A stretch of DNA of 64,000 bases from Diplosphaera chodatii (lineage: Eukaryota; Chlorophyta; Trebouxiophyceae; Prasiolales; Stichococcaceae): assembly GCA_032358165.1 (NCBI GenBank), contig JAALGY010000001.1:1860001-1924000 (forward strand), in the 5' to 3' direction. Below the pieces are notes generated by a model, which saw nothing but the letters and a program-made list of their open reading frames with translations, had not been told where the DNA came from and made no database searches. Of the stretch, positions 24,623-37,377 are shown one piece after another; the stretch's first letter is position 1, and each line of letters begins with the position of its first letter. The translations under genes were made by a program, and so were the position numbers.

Positions 24623-25364
24623 GGCGCCGCCGCTGAGTCACGCCGCGGCGCAGGGGAGCTGCTGGCCAGCAGGCCGGCGCCGATGGCAGCAGCCGGCGTG
24701 AGCTGCGCCTGCAGGTGCTGGCCACTGCCGGCTGCCCTGCTGTGCGTGTCCAGCTGCGGGACTGGTGCCCGTGTAACAGCGAAGAGATGGACTGCTGCTG
24801 CTTGACCCTGGTCAGCAGGCAGCCTGGGCAAGCAGAGCCTTGGCGTCCAGTGCAGGCTAGGGCACAAGGTCAGCCTCTGCTGATGCAACGACTCCAGTCG
24901 TCACCATGCGGCGCCCGATGCCGAGTAGCGGCGCTGCTCAGCTGACCAACCTCCGGGTCAGGATCAGCACCTCGGGCACAAACTACGAAACGTGAGCTTT
25001 AGCCTTGCAGAATGATGAACAACACGCGTCAGGGGTTGCCCTCCAAGGCAGCCAGCTTGAAGTTTTCGATCTACAAGCCGATCAAGTCACTGTTGATGGG
25101 TGTACACAGGGCACGCCAGTGAGCACGCAAGATCTGATCTGTTTGCTGAGTGCTCGTCAGCGACAAACGCCGGTCAATGCTGCGTGAGTTTGCAATCTCT
25201 TGCGCCTCATGCCGGCATCAGCATCTGCAGCATGCAGATGAGTAAACGCACTTCCTGCAAGGTGTTCCATTGCGAGCTTGCATGCACCTCGCAAATATAC
25301 TACACTCCAGTGTAGCCTTTGCCTCGAACAGCGGAGCGTGCGCTCATAGCACCTCATCGCAGCA
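24623..25364. promoter_or_regulatory. Divergent promoter region TRAPPC5 / TPR gene
   Basis: These 742 bp separate the two start codons. No convincing exon was found on either strand. Confidence 0.4.
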
Positions 25365-27908
25365 ATGGCCATGAGCCACGTCTGCTCTGCGCATGCCGGG
25401 TGCGGCGAGCACATCCACAGCGATGCAGGCGGCTGCAGGCTACTCCTCACAGTGAGGCCTGTGAGGAGACCTTTCAGCGATGCCAGCCGCCGCAGAGAAT
25501 ACGCACCTGGCGATCGGCACCGGCCTGCACAGCCTTGTGCCTCCGCATGCCAGATAGCAGACCAGCATGATGCACTCAGAGCAGCCATCAGCCGGAGAGC
25601 AGCCCTGATAGCAGGCATTACATCCGTGCTGAGCGTCCCAATCGGTACAAAACCGGCGCCAGCGGCTGCAGCAGGGGTGCCGCCAGGCGATGGCGAGGTA
25701 GCGGATCTTGAGGTGCAGAATGTCCGCAGCACGGTGTACCACGGGCAGTGCCCTGCGTTGGCTTGCTATCAGTGCATGAACAACTGTGCCAGGATTTGGC
25801 GCCTGCCTTGTCCTTGTGACCGATATGTATGTCTTCCAGCATTTGGCAGCAGATGGAGTTGCTCTCATGTGCAACACAGGATCGAGCAGCATTGTCATAT
25901 GCCAACCGGGAGTTTGGCGACGCAGTCCAAACCCTGAACGAGCTGGTGCAGCGGCAGTCCGATAACCCGCGGTGGTACGAGATGCGGGCGCAGGTGAGTG
26001 TCAAGCAGCTCGAGCTGGCACAAGAATTGCTGCCAGCATGCCTCTGCACAGGCCATGCAGGCGCCAGCCGCAGACCTCAACAGTCTGCGCGGTGTTCGCA
26101 TCCCAACACGTGGATCAGCTGTTGACACGTCTCGGTGCACACGCAGGTGTTAGTCGATGGCAAGGAGTTCAGGTCGGCCATCAAGGATTTTGACCGTGCC
26201 CTGCAGCTGTACCCAGGAGCGTAGGCAGGACCTGCGCCACTGCGTCGTTCTGGCCCTTGCCATCTTTCCAGCATTTCTGCTGCACTGGCTCGCTATGTGC
26301 CTCGTAACCATGCTTCCTGCCGGCCTGCATCCCACATCCCATACTGCGATGTTCAGCAGTCAGCTGTCGTCATACCGATGATCAGCAGGTACACAGTGTC
26401 TTGCCGTCCTACAGGCGGCACCATCGATGAGGCGCGGCTGCTGGCGGGGCGTGCTCTCGCCTGGGAGGGCATATACGAGTGGGACGCGGCGCTGCGGGAC
26501 TACAACAGGTGCCAACACGTTGCACTCTGTCTGCACTCTCGTTATACAATTGTGAGCATCGTGGTGCGGCAATCTGCGCTTTCTCTTTGCAGCAGCCCAG
26601 CAAGCACAGGCACAGCCTGAAGCACTTGCGCAGATGCTGCATTCTGCACAACCAAAGCATCTGCTGTATAGCATGAGTGACCACTAGCTTGTCAGCGAGC
26701 AGCATGTACGGCTGCTGTTCCCCCGCAGGGCGCTGGACATGGCGGCGGCTGTGGACAAGCGGCCCGACCCCTTCGTGCTCAACAGCCGCGGCAACGTGCG
26801 CGCCTCGCTCGGCGACTGGGCAGGTGCGCCACCATCACATGCCACGCGTCAGCGCGCTGCATCCAGCCGCCCCTGAGCTGCCGGCAGCGCGACGACTTGC
26901 AGTCGACAAACGACGCATGTGAGAGTGCGGGCGGGAAGGGCTGCCCTGGCGTGAGCTTCGCAGCGGGGAGCACGGCAACATGCAGACCACGCAACCGAAA
27001 ATACTGAGCGTCAGCGTAGCGCAGGTGCCCGGAACGACTACCTGGCGGCGCGCGACGGATTCCAGCGGGCGCGCGGCTTCCGCGGCCGCGGCGGCGGCAC
27101 CACGCAGCGCCTCGACGGTGAGGTTCCCACATGCCAGACACTGGCAGCAGCGGCATGCCATCATCTCCCTAGAGCCGTCTCTAGCCTCAGTCAAGGGGTT
27201 GCCGTCAGAGGCAGCAGGTTGGAGCGTCACACACAGCATCTGCGGATGCACAGAAGTGGCGCGTGCTTGTCTTCGTCTGGCTGGTTCGACGTCAGCGTTG
27301 CATCTGCAGCACCATCACAAAGACCCAAGTCCTCTCATTGCTCCTGCAGGCGCGGTGTTTGCGGCGTCCAACGCGGCGCTGGCGCTGGCGCAGCTGGGCG
27401 ACGAGGGCGGCGCGACGGCGGAGATGCAGCGCATCGCGCGGCGGGCGCCCGGCTCGGCGGACATGCGGGCCGCGCTGGCGGCCCTGTACTGGAGCCAGGG
27501 GAGGCAGCAGGATGCGGAGGCGCAGTGGGACACCGCCTGCACCGCCATCACCGCGGGGTGCGCCAAGTACCAGGACGCAGACTGGCTGCTGCGCATCCGG
27601 CGGTGAGGCACGCACCAACCCCCAGGGCTGCAGGAGGACCTGTCGGTTGCCTGGGCTGTTCTCGTTTCGGCATGGTGTAGGTCAGAGAAGCAGATGCTTT
27701 GCTCCGCCACATGGCAGGCACAGCACAATCGCTGTGACAGGCTGTGGAACGGATGCATGAGGTGCAAGCAGTGTTTATTCTGCCAAATGCGCTTCGACAA
27801 ACTGCTCTTGAGGTGCCCGTGCTCCGGCGCAGGTGGCCGCCGCGGATGGTGGAGCGCATGGCCGACTTCCTGGCGGTGCGGCAGGGTGCAGCGCCGGCGA
27901 ACGCCTGA
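25365..27908 (+). CDS. TPR-repeat protein, probable thylakoid lumen protein
   Basis: Exons 25365-25733, 25880-25993, 26147-26220, 26389-26508, 26729-26823, 27025-27117, 27350-27602 and 27833-27908 give 397 residues. The N-terminus is an Arg/Ser/Ala-rich stretch followed by SRRAALIAGITSVLSVPIG and an alanine-rich cleavage region. This twin-arginine plus hydrophobic core is typical of a second-stage (Tat) lumen-targeting signal behind a transit peptide. The mature part holds helical repeats of TPR spacing: YANREFGDAVQTLNELVQR, FRSAIKDFDRALQLYPGA, GRALAWEGIYEWDAALRDYN, LNSRGNVRASLGDWAG and SNAALALAQLGDEGGATAEM. It ends with LYWSQGRQQDAEAQWDTACT and a short basic tail. Plants have lumenal TPR proteins of similar layout, but their function is little defined, so no role is assigned beyond protein-protein contact in the lumen. 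Confidence 0.85.
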
Positions 27909-27976
27909 CAAAGCTCGTCACGGTCCTGGCCCTGGGCAGCGGACGCTGCTGGTCAGTGCGTGCTGCGCGCTGCTGG

Positions 27977-28114
27977 CTGTCTGTGGGGCTGCTGACGGCG
28001 GTAGTCGAAAGCACTCTAACTGCCCCTAATGCTGTCGGTGGGGCTGCTGAGGTGCTGATGGCGGTAGCTAAACAATTGCAATCACCCCTGCTGCCGTCGG
28101 TGGGGCTGCTGACG
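27977..28114. repeat. Three imperfect copies of a short GC-rich unit
   Basis: The core TGTGGGGCTGCTGA / TCGGTGGGGCTGCTGA recurs near 27981, 28035 and 28098, partly followed by GGCGGTAG. The copies are spaced about 55-65 bp apart in the TPR gene 3'UTR. Confidence 0.7.
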
Positions 28115-28198
28115 CGGCGCAGCTGCTGTGTGGCCACAGACAATGCACACACAATGCGTGAGAACAGCAGAAAGGAATTTCATATGGTGCCTGGCAAA

Positions 28199-28203
28199 TG
28201 TAA
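28199..28203 (+). terminator. TGTAA polyadenylation-type signal of TPR gene
   Basis: TGTAA lies 290 bp after the TPR stop codon. TGTAA is the usual polyadenylation signal in chlorophyte nuclear genes. Confidence 0.4.
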
Positions 28204-28437
28204 CCCACTAAGAGAGCGCTCACAGGGAAGCTATGTGCATCACGCATGCCTCCCGCACGGGGAGCTGCCCTGAGAATCTAGATTCTATCGTGTCACGACA
28301 CATCTTGTCGTTCAAACTTGACCAGCCTGGGGCGCAAGCCAAGCATTCTACACGGTTGCGCTTTTGTTCTCGCGGAAGTGCAGCTGCCATCAGCAGAGGG
28401 GTGTTCATACATTGACACACTGATCAAAGAGTGCAGC

Positions 28438-31400
28438 ATGGCGAGGCAGGCGCTCTTCGCATTGCTGGTGGTGGCACTGGCATCCGCCTCTGGAGTCGTT
28501 GCACAGACAGGTGGTGAGTTTGTGCAAAGTTTGGTGGCTGTTGTGGCACTCAAGGTGGGTGTGTGATCCTTTGTAGTCGCGTCCTGAGGAATATAACAGC
28601 TGCAACAGCCGTCAATGGAAGCCGGCGCAGCAGCTCAAGTTGACTAATCACCCAGCAACTGTGTGAACGGGAACGGCTCAGAGCCCCATCTAGTATCGTG
28701 TTGAGGACTTGTATCATATGACAACTGATGAGAACCTACGCGTGCTGCAACCTGATCTCCGCCTCGTCTGCAATCTGAACATTTCGTTTGCTAGCCAGGC
28801 TGGATGCCTGCCGCACAGGTGAATCCGGTATGCCGTGCACTGGACAGCCCGAGAGCACCTGCATGACACGTGTTGTGCTGTCTGGAAGTGCGGCTGCGCT
28901 GGGGGCTGTGCTGCTCACCCCAGTCCGGTTGTGCCGTAGTCGGCAGCTAGCAGCCCAGGCAGTCTGTCCTGCCACATTGCCTGCAGCACGGCCCCAAGGG
29001 CGCTGTTGTGATGTTCGGATGTATCAAGCAGACTTGTACTCCGTGTGGCGACTCAGCGCGCCAACTGTGCATCTGCATGCACAGGGGTGCACGCTGCCAG
29101 ACTGCACAGGCAACCATCAGCAAAGCCATTGGTGGTTTGCCAGCAACCGTGCATCGGCAGCGTTGAGAAGCAGTCAACCTGTCCCGCTGTGCCGTCGCGC
29201 ACGGCGTGCATGCGACGCACGGCGCCGGGGCCAGCACAAAGCGCACACCGCCAGCTGCGGCCCTGACACGAACCTATTGTTGCTGCCCCCTGCAGGTTCG
29301 GGGCTCACCGGCGGCCTGACCGACTTCCAGTGCCTGACCTCGGCGGACAACCGGAACGCGGGGTTTGCCGTGGCGCAGAGCTGCGGGAACCTTGCGTCCG
29401 GCATCACCACCACAGGCGGCAGCATCGACGTCGACTGCACCGCGAGCTGCGGCGCCGCCTTCAATCTGGTGAGGGACAGACACTCTCAGACCCTTCAGAC
29501 TTGCAGCAGGTAGACGCAGCCTGGGTGGGCGGTGCACGCCTCACTGCTGCGGGCTGTGGCGGCGGCGCATGTGGCATGAGCCGAGCGCCGAGCGCTTCAA
29601 GCCATGCGCCGCCGCCTCTGACTGGACCGCCCAGCAGAGCACAGCGCAAGCCACCGGCATACGCAGTCACACCAGATGGGATCAGTCAGCGGGGTCCGTC
29701 AGCCCCAGCACGACTCAGCCACAACACAACCGCAACGTGGCGTGATGCAGTTGCCTGTCAACCTGAGCTGACGCTGTTGTTGCCGCTGCGCAGCTGACGC
29801 CGTCCTGCAGGGACGACCTGGCCAGCAGCTCGACGCTGGGCTCCACCTACCGCCTGATCTTCGACGCCTGCGGCGTCAGCTACTCGGGGTGACCTCCTGT
29901 CAGCGCTCTGCTTGCTCCCACGCACGCCGACTGAAGTGCCTTCCGGTTGTGACGGCAGAACCCGTCAGACAGCAGGCATCAGGCGGTGCGCCCGTCGCCA
30001 GTGCATGCGCAGGATGCTAGACTTCCGTAGCACGCCAAGTGGCGCAGGGCGGGAGCGCCCTGTAGCTGCGCTGCACGATGCCATCATCGGTCGTCTCAGC
30101 ATCTGGCCTCGCCTGTGCAGGAGCAGCGGCACCCCCACTGTCGGCACGTCGGCCAACGCCACCGCGGCCCCGAGCGCCCCGACCGCCAACACCAACGTCA
30201 ACGGCTCAGGTGCGCAGGTGCATGCGAGCAGAGGAGCTGTACATCTGTGACGTTGGCCCGGCCGTGCTGCTGGTCAGCTGTTCCCAGAGCCGCCGGCCTG
30301 CACCCGTCGTGCATCTGGATGCGCACCAGACGGTGACACCTGCACTTCAGCATTGCTTTGCGGTTGCCGCCTCCATCGCTGCACCATGCGGCTGGCAGAT
30401 AGCGCGCCACCAGGTGCTGCGCCCTGGCGCCGCTGCATGCGGCATCACCCACGACACACGATGCTCAGTGCCGCACACCTGGAGCAGTCAAACCTACTGG
30501 TTCAGTGCATCACAATCTAAACCAAAATTCAAATCTAAATCAAGTCCAAATGTGCACAGAGTTCACGTGCCTGGCGGACCGCGACAATTTGGATGCGGGC
30601 GTGCGCTTCGCGCGCTCCTGCTCCGGGGGGGCCCTGCAGCCGCGCCCCGACCGCAGCTCCGACGCCGGCTTCACCGTGACGTGCACCGCCGCCTGCTCCG
30701 CCGCGCTCAACGACGTGAGCCACAGCCCTGCACGCTGCCTCCGCCCGGCACCTGCCTCGCAGTGTGACCGGAGGGCAGGGGCGCAGGCGCCTGCTGCAGT
30801 GTGCATGGCTGGCTGCGCCCCCAGCACGGGGATCTCAGGAGTCTTGGGCGCTTGTCGCTCTGCTCAGTGGCTTCGCCCGCTGCGTCGCGCGACTGCACTG
30901 CAGCAGCGCCATGTTGACTGCATTCGAGAGCCACGCCTTCGCACTGGTCATCTGCTTCCAGCACGTAACGCCGCACCCTGTGTGTGTACAGGTCACCCAG
31001 AGCTGCATCAACTCCATCGCCAACAGCACCAGCTTCGGCGGCTTCTACCAGGAGATCTTCCGCGCATGCGGAGTGAGAGTGAGGTGCGTGACTGTGCCTC
31101 TGGAGGACTGCATGAGCGTGATGCGCGGCAGCTTGCATGTGCCCACATTCGATGTCGGAGCAAGCTGCATCCAGCTGGAGGCTGGTGTGCCGTCAGTCAC
31201 AATTCACTGCTCAAGCCACCGCATGCCTATGGGCCCGTAACAGCCAGGGAAGGATGATGCAAAGGCCAGTGATCGCTTTGTGTGACCCTGACACTGAACA
31301 TCCAACCTGCAACTGTCTGCTGTGCCCCCCTGCAGCAACTCCACAGCGCCCACCAGAGCCCCGACGGCCGCCGCCGCCACCAGTGCCCCAACAGCAGCCG

Positions 31401-32225
31401 GCGCCACCACAGCCCCGACTGCCGCGCCCACCTCCACCGCCACTGGTGCGCGCCCCAGACGCAGCGGCATGCTGCCGCCTGTGACTCTGTTGCATGCTGA
31501 AGCCTGATGCTGGGACAGCTCTGCCAGGAACCATAGCATGTCACCCTCTTCAGGTCTACCTCTAACATTCTGTGGACAAGGTAGATACAACCGCTCTGTT
31601 AACTGTTCTTTCACTATCATGTGATTCGTCAGTGTGCTTTTGCATGCTTTGCAGGCACGCCAACATCTGTCACGGCAGGTAGCGCGGCCACGGCGGTTCC
31701 CGAGGACGGATCCCCGTCGGAACCCACCACATCCGGCGAGGACGCGCCCACCGCGACGCCCACCGCGCCCCCCACACAGACCGCCACCCGCGCGGTGAGC
31801 AAGCTGCAGGGTCTAGGGTGTAACGATCCCAGAGCGTGGCGACCCCCCTGGGACTGATGTATTGCACCACGGTCGGCCGCGCGTGCGGCGAGCACACTGC
31901 GGGCTCCATACTTCACCGAAGGCTCTGGATCTGGACGTCGACCCTCGACGCGTCAGTGCATCATGCATCTGGCTGCGGCAGGGCGTCACTGTGTGCCAGT
32001 GCTGTGTGTCGTCAGGGTGCTGCCTATGTCGTTGGAGCGCGTCCCAGCCTCGAGTGTCTGCTCAGAAGCAGCGCCAGCTTCTCAGAACCCCCGCGCTTGA
32101 CGTCCTGCAGTATGTGCATAGAACGCATCTGAGACAAAGCGAAGTGGTGTGCGCAGACCGGCAGCCTGGCAGCCTTTGGCGCTGCAGCCGCCGTGGCCGC
32201 CGCGCTGCTGACGCTGCTGGCTTGA
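28438..32225 (+). CDS. Secreted Cys-rich two-module protein with GPI-type C-terminus
   Basis: Exons 28438-28513, 29296-29468, 29794-29888, 30121-30209, 30560-30714, 30992-31083, 31336-31445, 31655-31794 and 32157-32225 give 332 residues. Residues 1-23 are a signal peptide (ALFALLVVALASASG, then VAQ). Two copies of a Cys-rich module follow. Module 1 has FQCLTSADNRNAG, SCGNLASG, DVDCTASCGAAFN and, in the next exon, SCRDDLASSSTLGS plus YRLIFDACGV. Module 2 has FTCLADRDNLDAG, TVTCTAACSAALND, then SCINSIANSTSFGG and FYQEIFRACGV. An intron falls at the same place in both. They are joined by a Thr/Asn/Ala/Pro linker (TSANATAAPSAP) and followed by a long Thr/Pro/Ala tail suited to O-glycosylation. 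The last exon encodes LAAFGAAAVAAALLTLLA and stops, a classic GPI-addition tail. A cell-surface role is inferred. The family is not recognised. Confidence 0.8.
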
Positions 32226-33670
32226 GGTAGGCGCTGAGCGCTCTTGCCCAGCCTTGCTGGAGTCGGCCGGTGGCCGGCCCCACAGTTTTGGGACTACCAG
32301 ACTGGACGGCCTGCGCCGCCACAGCCTGGTTTCTTTTGGAAGCGCCGAAGCTGGTGTTGCAGTTGATGTGACCGCATCCGCTGCCTGGATTCCAGCAGCG
32401 GCAAGGACTGCAAGAGAGTCTTCACAAACGGCCTCACCCGTGATAACCGTGATTTGGATGAAGACAAGGCGACCGTGAACCTGCAGTGCGGTCAGCGAAC
32501 TTGCACCGCTCAGAGGTTTCGCTGTGTTGTAGAGCGGCAGTGAGTCTGTAGCCAGCATAAATCTTGGCTACCTGAGACTGCTGATTTTGCGACTTTATAT
32601 GATAACAATTGCATTGAAGCTCTTTCACTGCAATTTGTAATCCAGTCGTGTGGCGGGCAATTACGTTCAGTCAGGTCTCGTCCACTCTCCTGTCGTCCCC
32701 ACCGCTTTGCATCTGTACCACATGTCCTGAAACTGGTTGGCCTGTCCGCATGCGCATGCTGAGGGGTGCTGGCAATGCTGGAGGAGGGCTGTCGGCTTTG
32801 CTTGGGCACCCTGACATCGTGGGGCTGTCAACCAAAGACTTACAGCCTGCAAAGCCGCCAATGCACCAGCTGCATGCTCCATGCTCCATGAAACCCCAAC
32901 TGCTGGTGGGGAGGCAGCGCCCTGACGGCAAATGTCGGCGTCACATGGCGCCTGCCTCATTGTTGGTACAGGGCACCCACCACAGAACCAAAGAATGTGC
33001 CTGGTCGCAACCAACGATGTTGTCAAACGTTGCCCAAGCTGACAGAGGAAAACCATGCATGGCAATTGTGCTGAGTGCCAACCCTCTAGCTGTGTGCGCT
33101 GCCAAACCAGATAGCATGTGCGGGTGTCTCAGTTCCGTGTTCGTGAGGTTGTGAGGCGCACATAATTGCGGCCCCGGCATGCCGGCATGGAAGCATGCAT
33201 GCAGAACGAAAAAAGGGTTGTTGCAGTTCGCTATACCGTGCGCTGCGTGACTGCACGGGCTAAACGAGAGGGGCGGTGCCCGAACCTGCGGCACGGCCTG
33301 CTGACCTGACTCCTGAGTCACCAGGGGATGGAGACTCATTTGCCCGCCAGCCGCCGTGCTGCTGCCGCCGCGCACACAGGGTGCCATGCTGTAGCATGCT
33401 GGGCTTTTGCTGCAGCGGTATTTCGCCCAGAGCCCGCTGGCGACGTGCTGATCTGCCGCCAGCCGTGGCCCCTGGCCAGACGTGTTTCAGCTGGTCTTTG
33501 GGGTGGGTCACTCGGTGCTGAGCCGCCGCTGATGTTGCCGCATTGTCACTGTTCGTTGGGGTTGCCGTTGTGATCCGTAGCGGTGGTGGTCACCCGCTGC
33601 CGCTGCCGTGGCGGCGCCAGAGGATCGTCGGCAACCAGGCGGGCAGGCGGGCTGCCCTTCGAGGCGGCCT
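32226..33670. other. Convergent 3' flank with paired polyadenylation signals
   Basis: These 1.4 kb lie between the ends of the Cys-rich gene and the first bZIP gene. TGTAA at 32636-32640 suits the plus-strand gene, and TTACA at 32840-32844 (TGTAA on the minus strand) suits the bZIP. The two signals are about 200 bp apart and their transcripts would overlap. No coding exon was found. Confidence 0.5.
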
Positions 33671-36600
33671 TCAGTCGTTGAAGGGGGTGTCGCTCATGTC
33701 CGAGAAGGGGGACTCCGCGGGGGAGCCGCCCCGCAGCCCGGGCCGCCGGCCGCTCCGTGTGGAGGCAGAGATGCTGCCGCTGGTGGCGGTGGCGACGCTG
33801 GGTGCGTGCTGCTGCGGGGGCACCTGCGACCAGGAGGTGCAGTGTGGTGAGCTCACAGCAGGAGCCCGCCGCACCGAAGCAAGGCATGCTGGCAGCGCCA
33901 AAGCGTCTCCAACAGGCCGGGCTGCGCACGTTGCAGCGAGCAGCACATCAGCAGTGGATGAGAAGAGCGATGTGGTGGGGCAACAGAGCGCAGGCAGCAT
34001 GCACTGGCGGCATTGCAGAGCAGACTGTCACCGTGCTGCACAATCATTCACCATTTGCACACACCTGGAAGCGCGGGGGCGGCGCCGCGGGCGCGGCCGG
34101 GGTGGGGATGCCGGTGGACACCACATACCGTGGCAGCGCGCCCATGCTGAGCTGCGGCTGCGGCGTCGGCTGCGACACCGCCTTTGTTGTCGCCGGCTGC
34201 GGCCTGCACATGGCAGGATGCGCAGGTGAGCAGGCATGGACGACCCTCAACCCCCCTCAAGCGCAGGACTGGCATGTCTTTGGTGCTGCGCAGCACCCAG
34301 GTATGCAGGGCTTCTGGGGCTAAGGACCCATGCAGAACAGCTGCTGGAAGGGCGTGGAGCCGACAGAGCCAGTTGCAAAATGCATCAGGGTGGCTCACCA
34401 CTGCATCTGGACGTTGGGGGTGGCGGGGGAGGGGGCGCTGGCGGAGCGCAGGTGGCCGCCCGCTGCAGGGGGGGAGCGCGCCCGCTGCTGGCGGTGCCTG
34501 CGGTGTGCGGTAACAGACGCTTCAACGCCAGCAAGGAGGCAATGGTGCTGGCTACTGTTGGAGCTTGGGTCTGGCCACACTGGTTGTGTCTACACTGGGG
34601 TAGGTACGCTACCGAAGTAGGCTACCAGAGAAACCTGTGCGGAATGTCGGTCAACAGATGCTGCTGATACAAGACTCAGGCCCAAAGGAGCCATGCATGT
34701 GCTGGTGTGTGTATGGCCTGCCTGCCTGTGCCACACCTGGTGGTGTGGCGGGGCGGGCTGCGGCCAAGGTGCGGGATGGCCGGCTGCTGCTGCTGCTGCG
34801 CCGGCGGCGGCGGCGGCATCATCAATGTCGATCCCCAGCCGCCGCCGCCACCGCCGCCGCCATAGGCTTTGAGCCCGTTATCATCGTGCTGCGCCTGCTG
34901 CAGCTGGCTGTAGGGGCTGGCCACTGCGAGTGCCGCCGGGGTAGCCAGCGAGAAGAAGCCCTGCTCCGGGGGGGCCCTGGCGTCATGGGGCTTGATGTCT
35001 TGGGAGGTGGCGGCCGGGGCTTCCGGCGCGCGGGGCGGCAGCTGGAACGTGCTGCCCAGGCGTGTGGAGGACTGCTCGGAGGCGCCGCTGCCAGCGCTGC
35101 TGCCTACCTGGCTGTTTCGGCCTCCGCTGATCCGTGCCGGCGCCTGCATCTCAAGCAGGAGGCCTTGTGAGAAAAGTCAGAGTTGCACCATCCGACTCCA
35201 CCAACATGATGCTACGACTGTAGCAACACTGCTCCGCCGGCAATGACCACATTCAGGGCATCATCTGCTTGTGACAGGGGCAGCCTGCCACAACAGGGCA
35301 GACACTGCAGACGATCGTCTCCCCCAACCCACAGACTTTTCGAACAAGGCGGCACTGACAGCCATTTGCAACCCATCCTGCGCTGCTCCTGCAACCACTG
35401 GCGCTGCCCACCACCGCTTTCCAAGACGCAACCCAGCCCCACACCCCCGGCACCAACAGCTGGTGCCAACTGGTGCACTACTGCAAGGCGCTACCCAGCA
35501 AGTCTGCCGCCCCGTGTTGATCGCGGCGAGGTGCGGGGGCCGACGGCTCACCGGCGAGGCGGCGCCCGAACGCGGCGGCGCGGCCTTGGGGTCACGCCCA
35601 GCAGCGGCGCCGGCCCCGAGGGTCCCCAGCTGCGCGCGGGCCGCCTCCAGCTGCCGGGTGGCGGCGTCGCGCTGCGCCTCGGCCACCTTGACCGCATCCT
35701 GCAGCCGCGCGTTCTCCGAGCCCAGCGCCAGCACCTGCAGGATGGACATGACGTTCAGTTGACGTGAGATAGTCGGAATCGAAGTTGATGTGGTATGTAC
35801 CGGGACACAGGTCAGCAGCCCTGTGCACAACAGACACTGGGTCCTGTCTGCGAGCAAGCCACCTCACGGAGCTGGCAACTTTGGCTGGAAGGGCGTCATC
35901 AAGAAGGGCATGTGAAGAAGCAGCTTTGTGGAGAGTGCCTTGACTGCCGATTAAGTTCTTGAAGACGAAACCAGAAGCCGTACCTGGGCCTGCGCTTCTT
36001 CCAGTTGGGTGCGCTGCCGGTTGCGGGCGCGCTTGGCCGACTCCCGGTTCAGTGTGCGCCTGCAGGGGGGGAGACAAGGGAGACGCTGAGTGTTGCACGA
36101 CTCTGCATGCTGCAACCCACTCACTTGTTGATGATTGGCGAAGCCAGGGTTGCTGGGCAGGTGAAGGCATCGCTGCTGTCCCGAGGCACCATCTGCTGTC
36201 CCGTGCAGTGGCGCAGCAGCCACAATGTCAGCTTGGCTGTGGGGCTGGCAGCTGCATATATACACGGGATATCCTACCTGCGCATGCGGCGGCGCTCGTC
36301 GGCGTCGGCGCCGCGGGGGGACTCGCTGCTGGTGGGCATGCCGCCGCTGCCGCCGCCGCTGCCGCCGCCACCGTCCAAAGTGCCACCGCTTGACCGTGCA
36401 AATGAGCCGTACTGCTGCAGGGGGGCGCCCTGCCAGCCGACGGAGCCGTCGCCGGCGTCCCAGGAGGCGCGGCGGCCCTGGTAGGTGGTGATGACCACCG
36501 GCATCTGGCGCCGGGAGAAGCCCCCTTCGAGCGTTGCCGTCTCGGAGGCAGATGCTGCCGGCAACGTCTCCGGCGGGCCGGCATTGAAGTGGGACGGGAT

Positions 36601-37377
36601 CCAGTGACTGCAGGCAAGACAGACGATGTCAATTAGATGTGCCGCTGCGGCGGTCGCTCAGCTGCCGGGAGTGTCTCCCAGGAGTCCCCCCACATCCAGG
36701 TGTAGGGGCCCCGACACAGCGCGGGTTGCAGATCACACATGCATCGCTAGCAGGGGCCGACACGCAATCAAGACGCAGTCCAGCACCCAGCGATCGTTAG
36801 CTAGATAGTTTGCGTTGCGTGCGGACTTGTGACAGGTGCGCACACGATGAGTGAACACCTGTCGGAGTATAGGTTGGAGTTGTCGCCACCGGCGTGCACC
36901 AGCGGCCAGGACTGCGCCGCCAGACCCACCGCCGGCGTCTCAGGCTCCTCCACGCCCTGAAATCGCAACAGAACTTTGTGCGATGCCCCAGATCTGGTAG
37001 CCGTCTGCTGGCGTCACAGGACTGACGCAAGTGCCGTACGCCGAAACCGCTGCATCGGCCCCTTGGGGCGCTAAAGACGCAGATAGATGCACGTAGCTTG
37101 TGCGGGGGCATATCGCTGCAGCTTGCAGCAGTCGGGTGCAGACCAGTCGGACCCCGGGACAGGTGCACCTGAAGAGTTGGGGGTGATGACTACACTGCAG
37201 AATGTTTGAATAGTTTGGGCCCTGGTGCGTGTGGCAGCCTAGAAGCACCTCAGTCTGCATGTAGTCGGGCGTTTGCGCGGCGCTGCCGCCCAGCCCGAAG
37301 TCGGCCAGCTCCCGCAGCTCCTCGGAGAGACCCCGTCTCAGGCTGGCTGAGAACGCCCGGTCCAGCGAGTCCCCCAT
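33671..37377 (-). CDS. bZIP transcription factor 1
   Basis: Exons 37377-37249, 36956-36859, 36607-36278, 36059-35984, 35734-35552, 35149-34737, 34497-34399, 34203-34065 and 33823-33671 give 539 residues. The basic region is at about 186-211, with RTLNRESAKRARNRQR showing the invariant N-x7-R. It is split by a phase-2 intron and lies on a 76-nt exon. The following coiled coil (VLALGSENARLQDAVKVAEA) continues with Ala and Leu heptads. The N-terminal region has SLRRGLSEELRELADFGLGG and a Gly-rich run. The C-terminal half is Gln/Pro/Ser-rich and ends SPFSDMSDTPFND. A longer start at ATG 37434 would add 19 residues. ATG 37377 is preferred because a CAG acceptor sits just before it. DNA target and partner are unknown. 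Confidence 0.88.
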
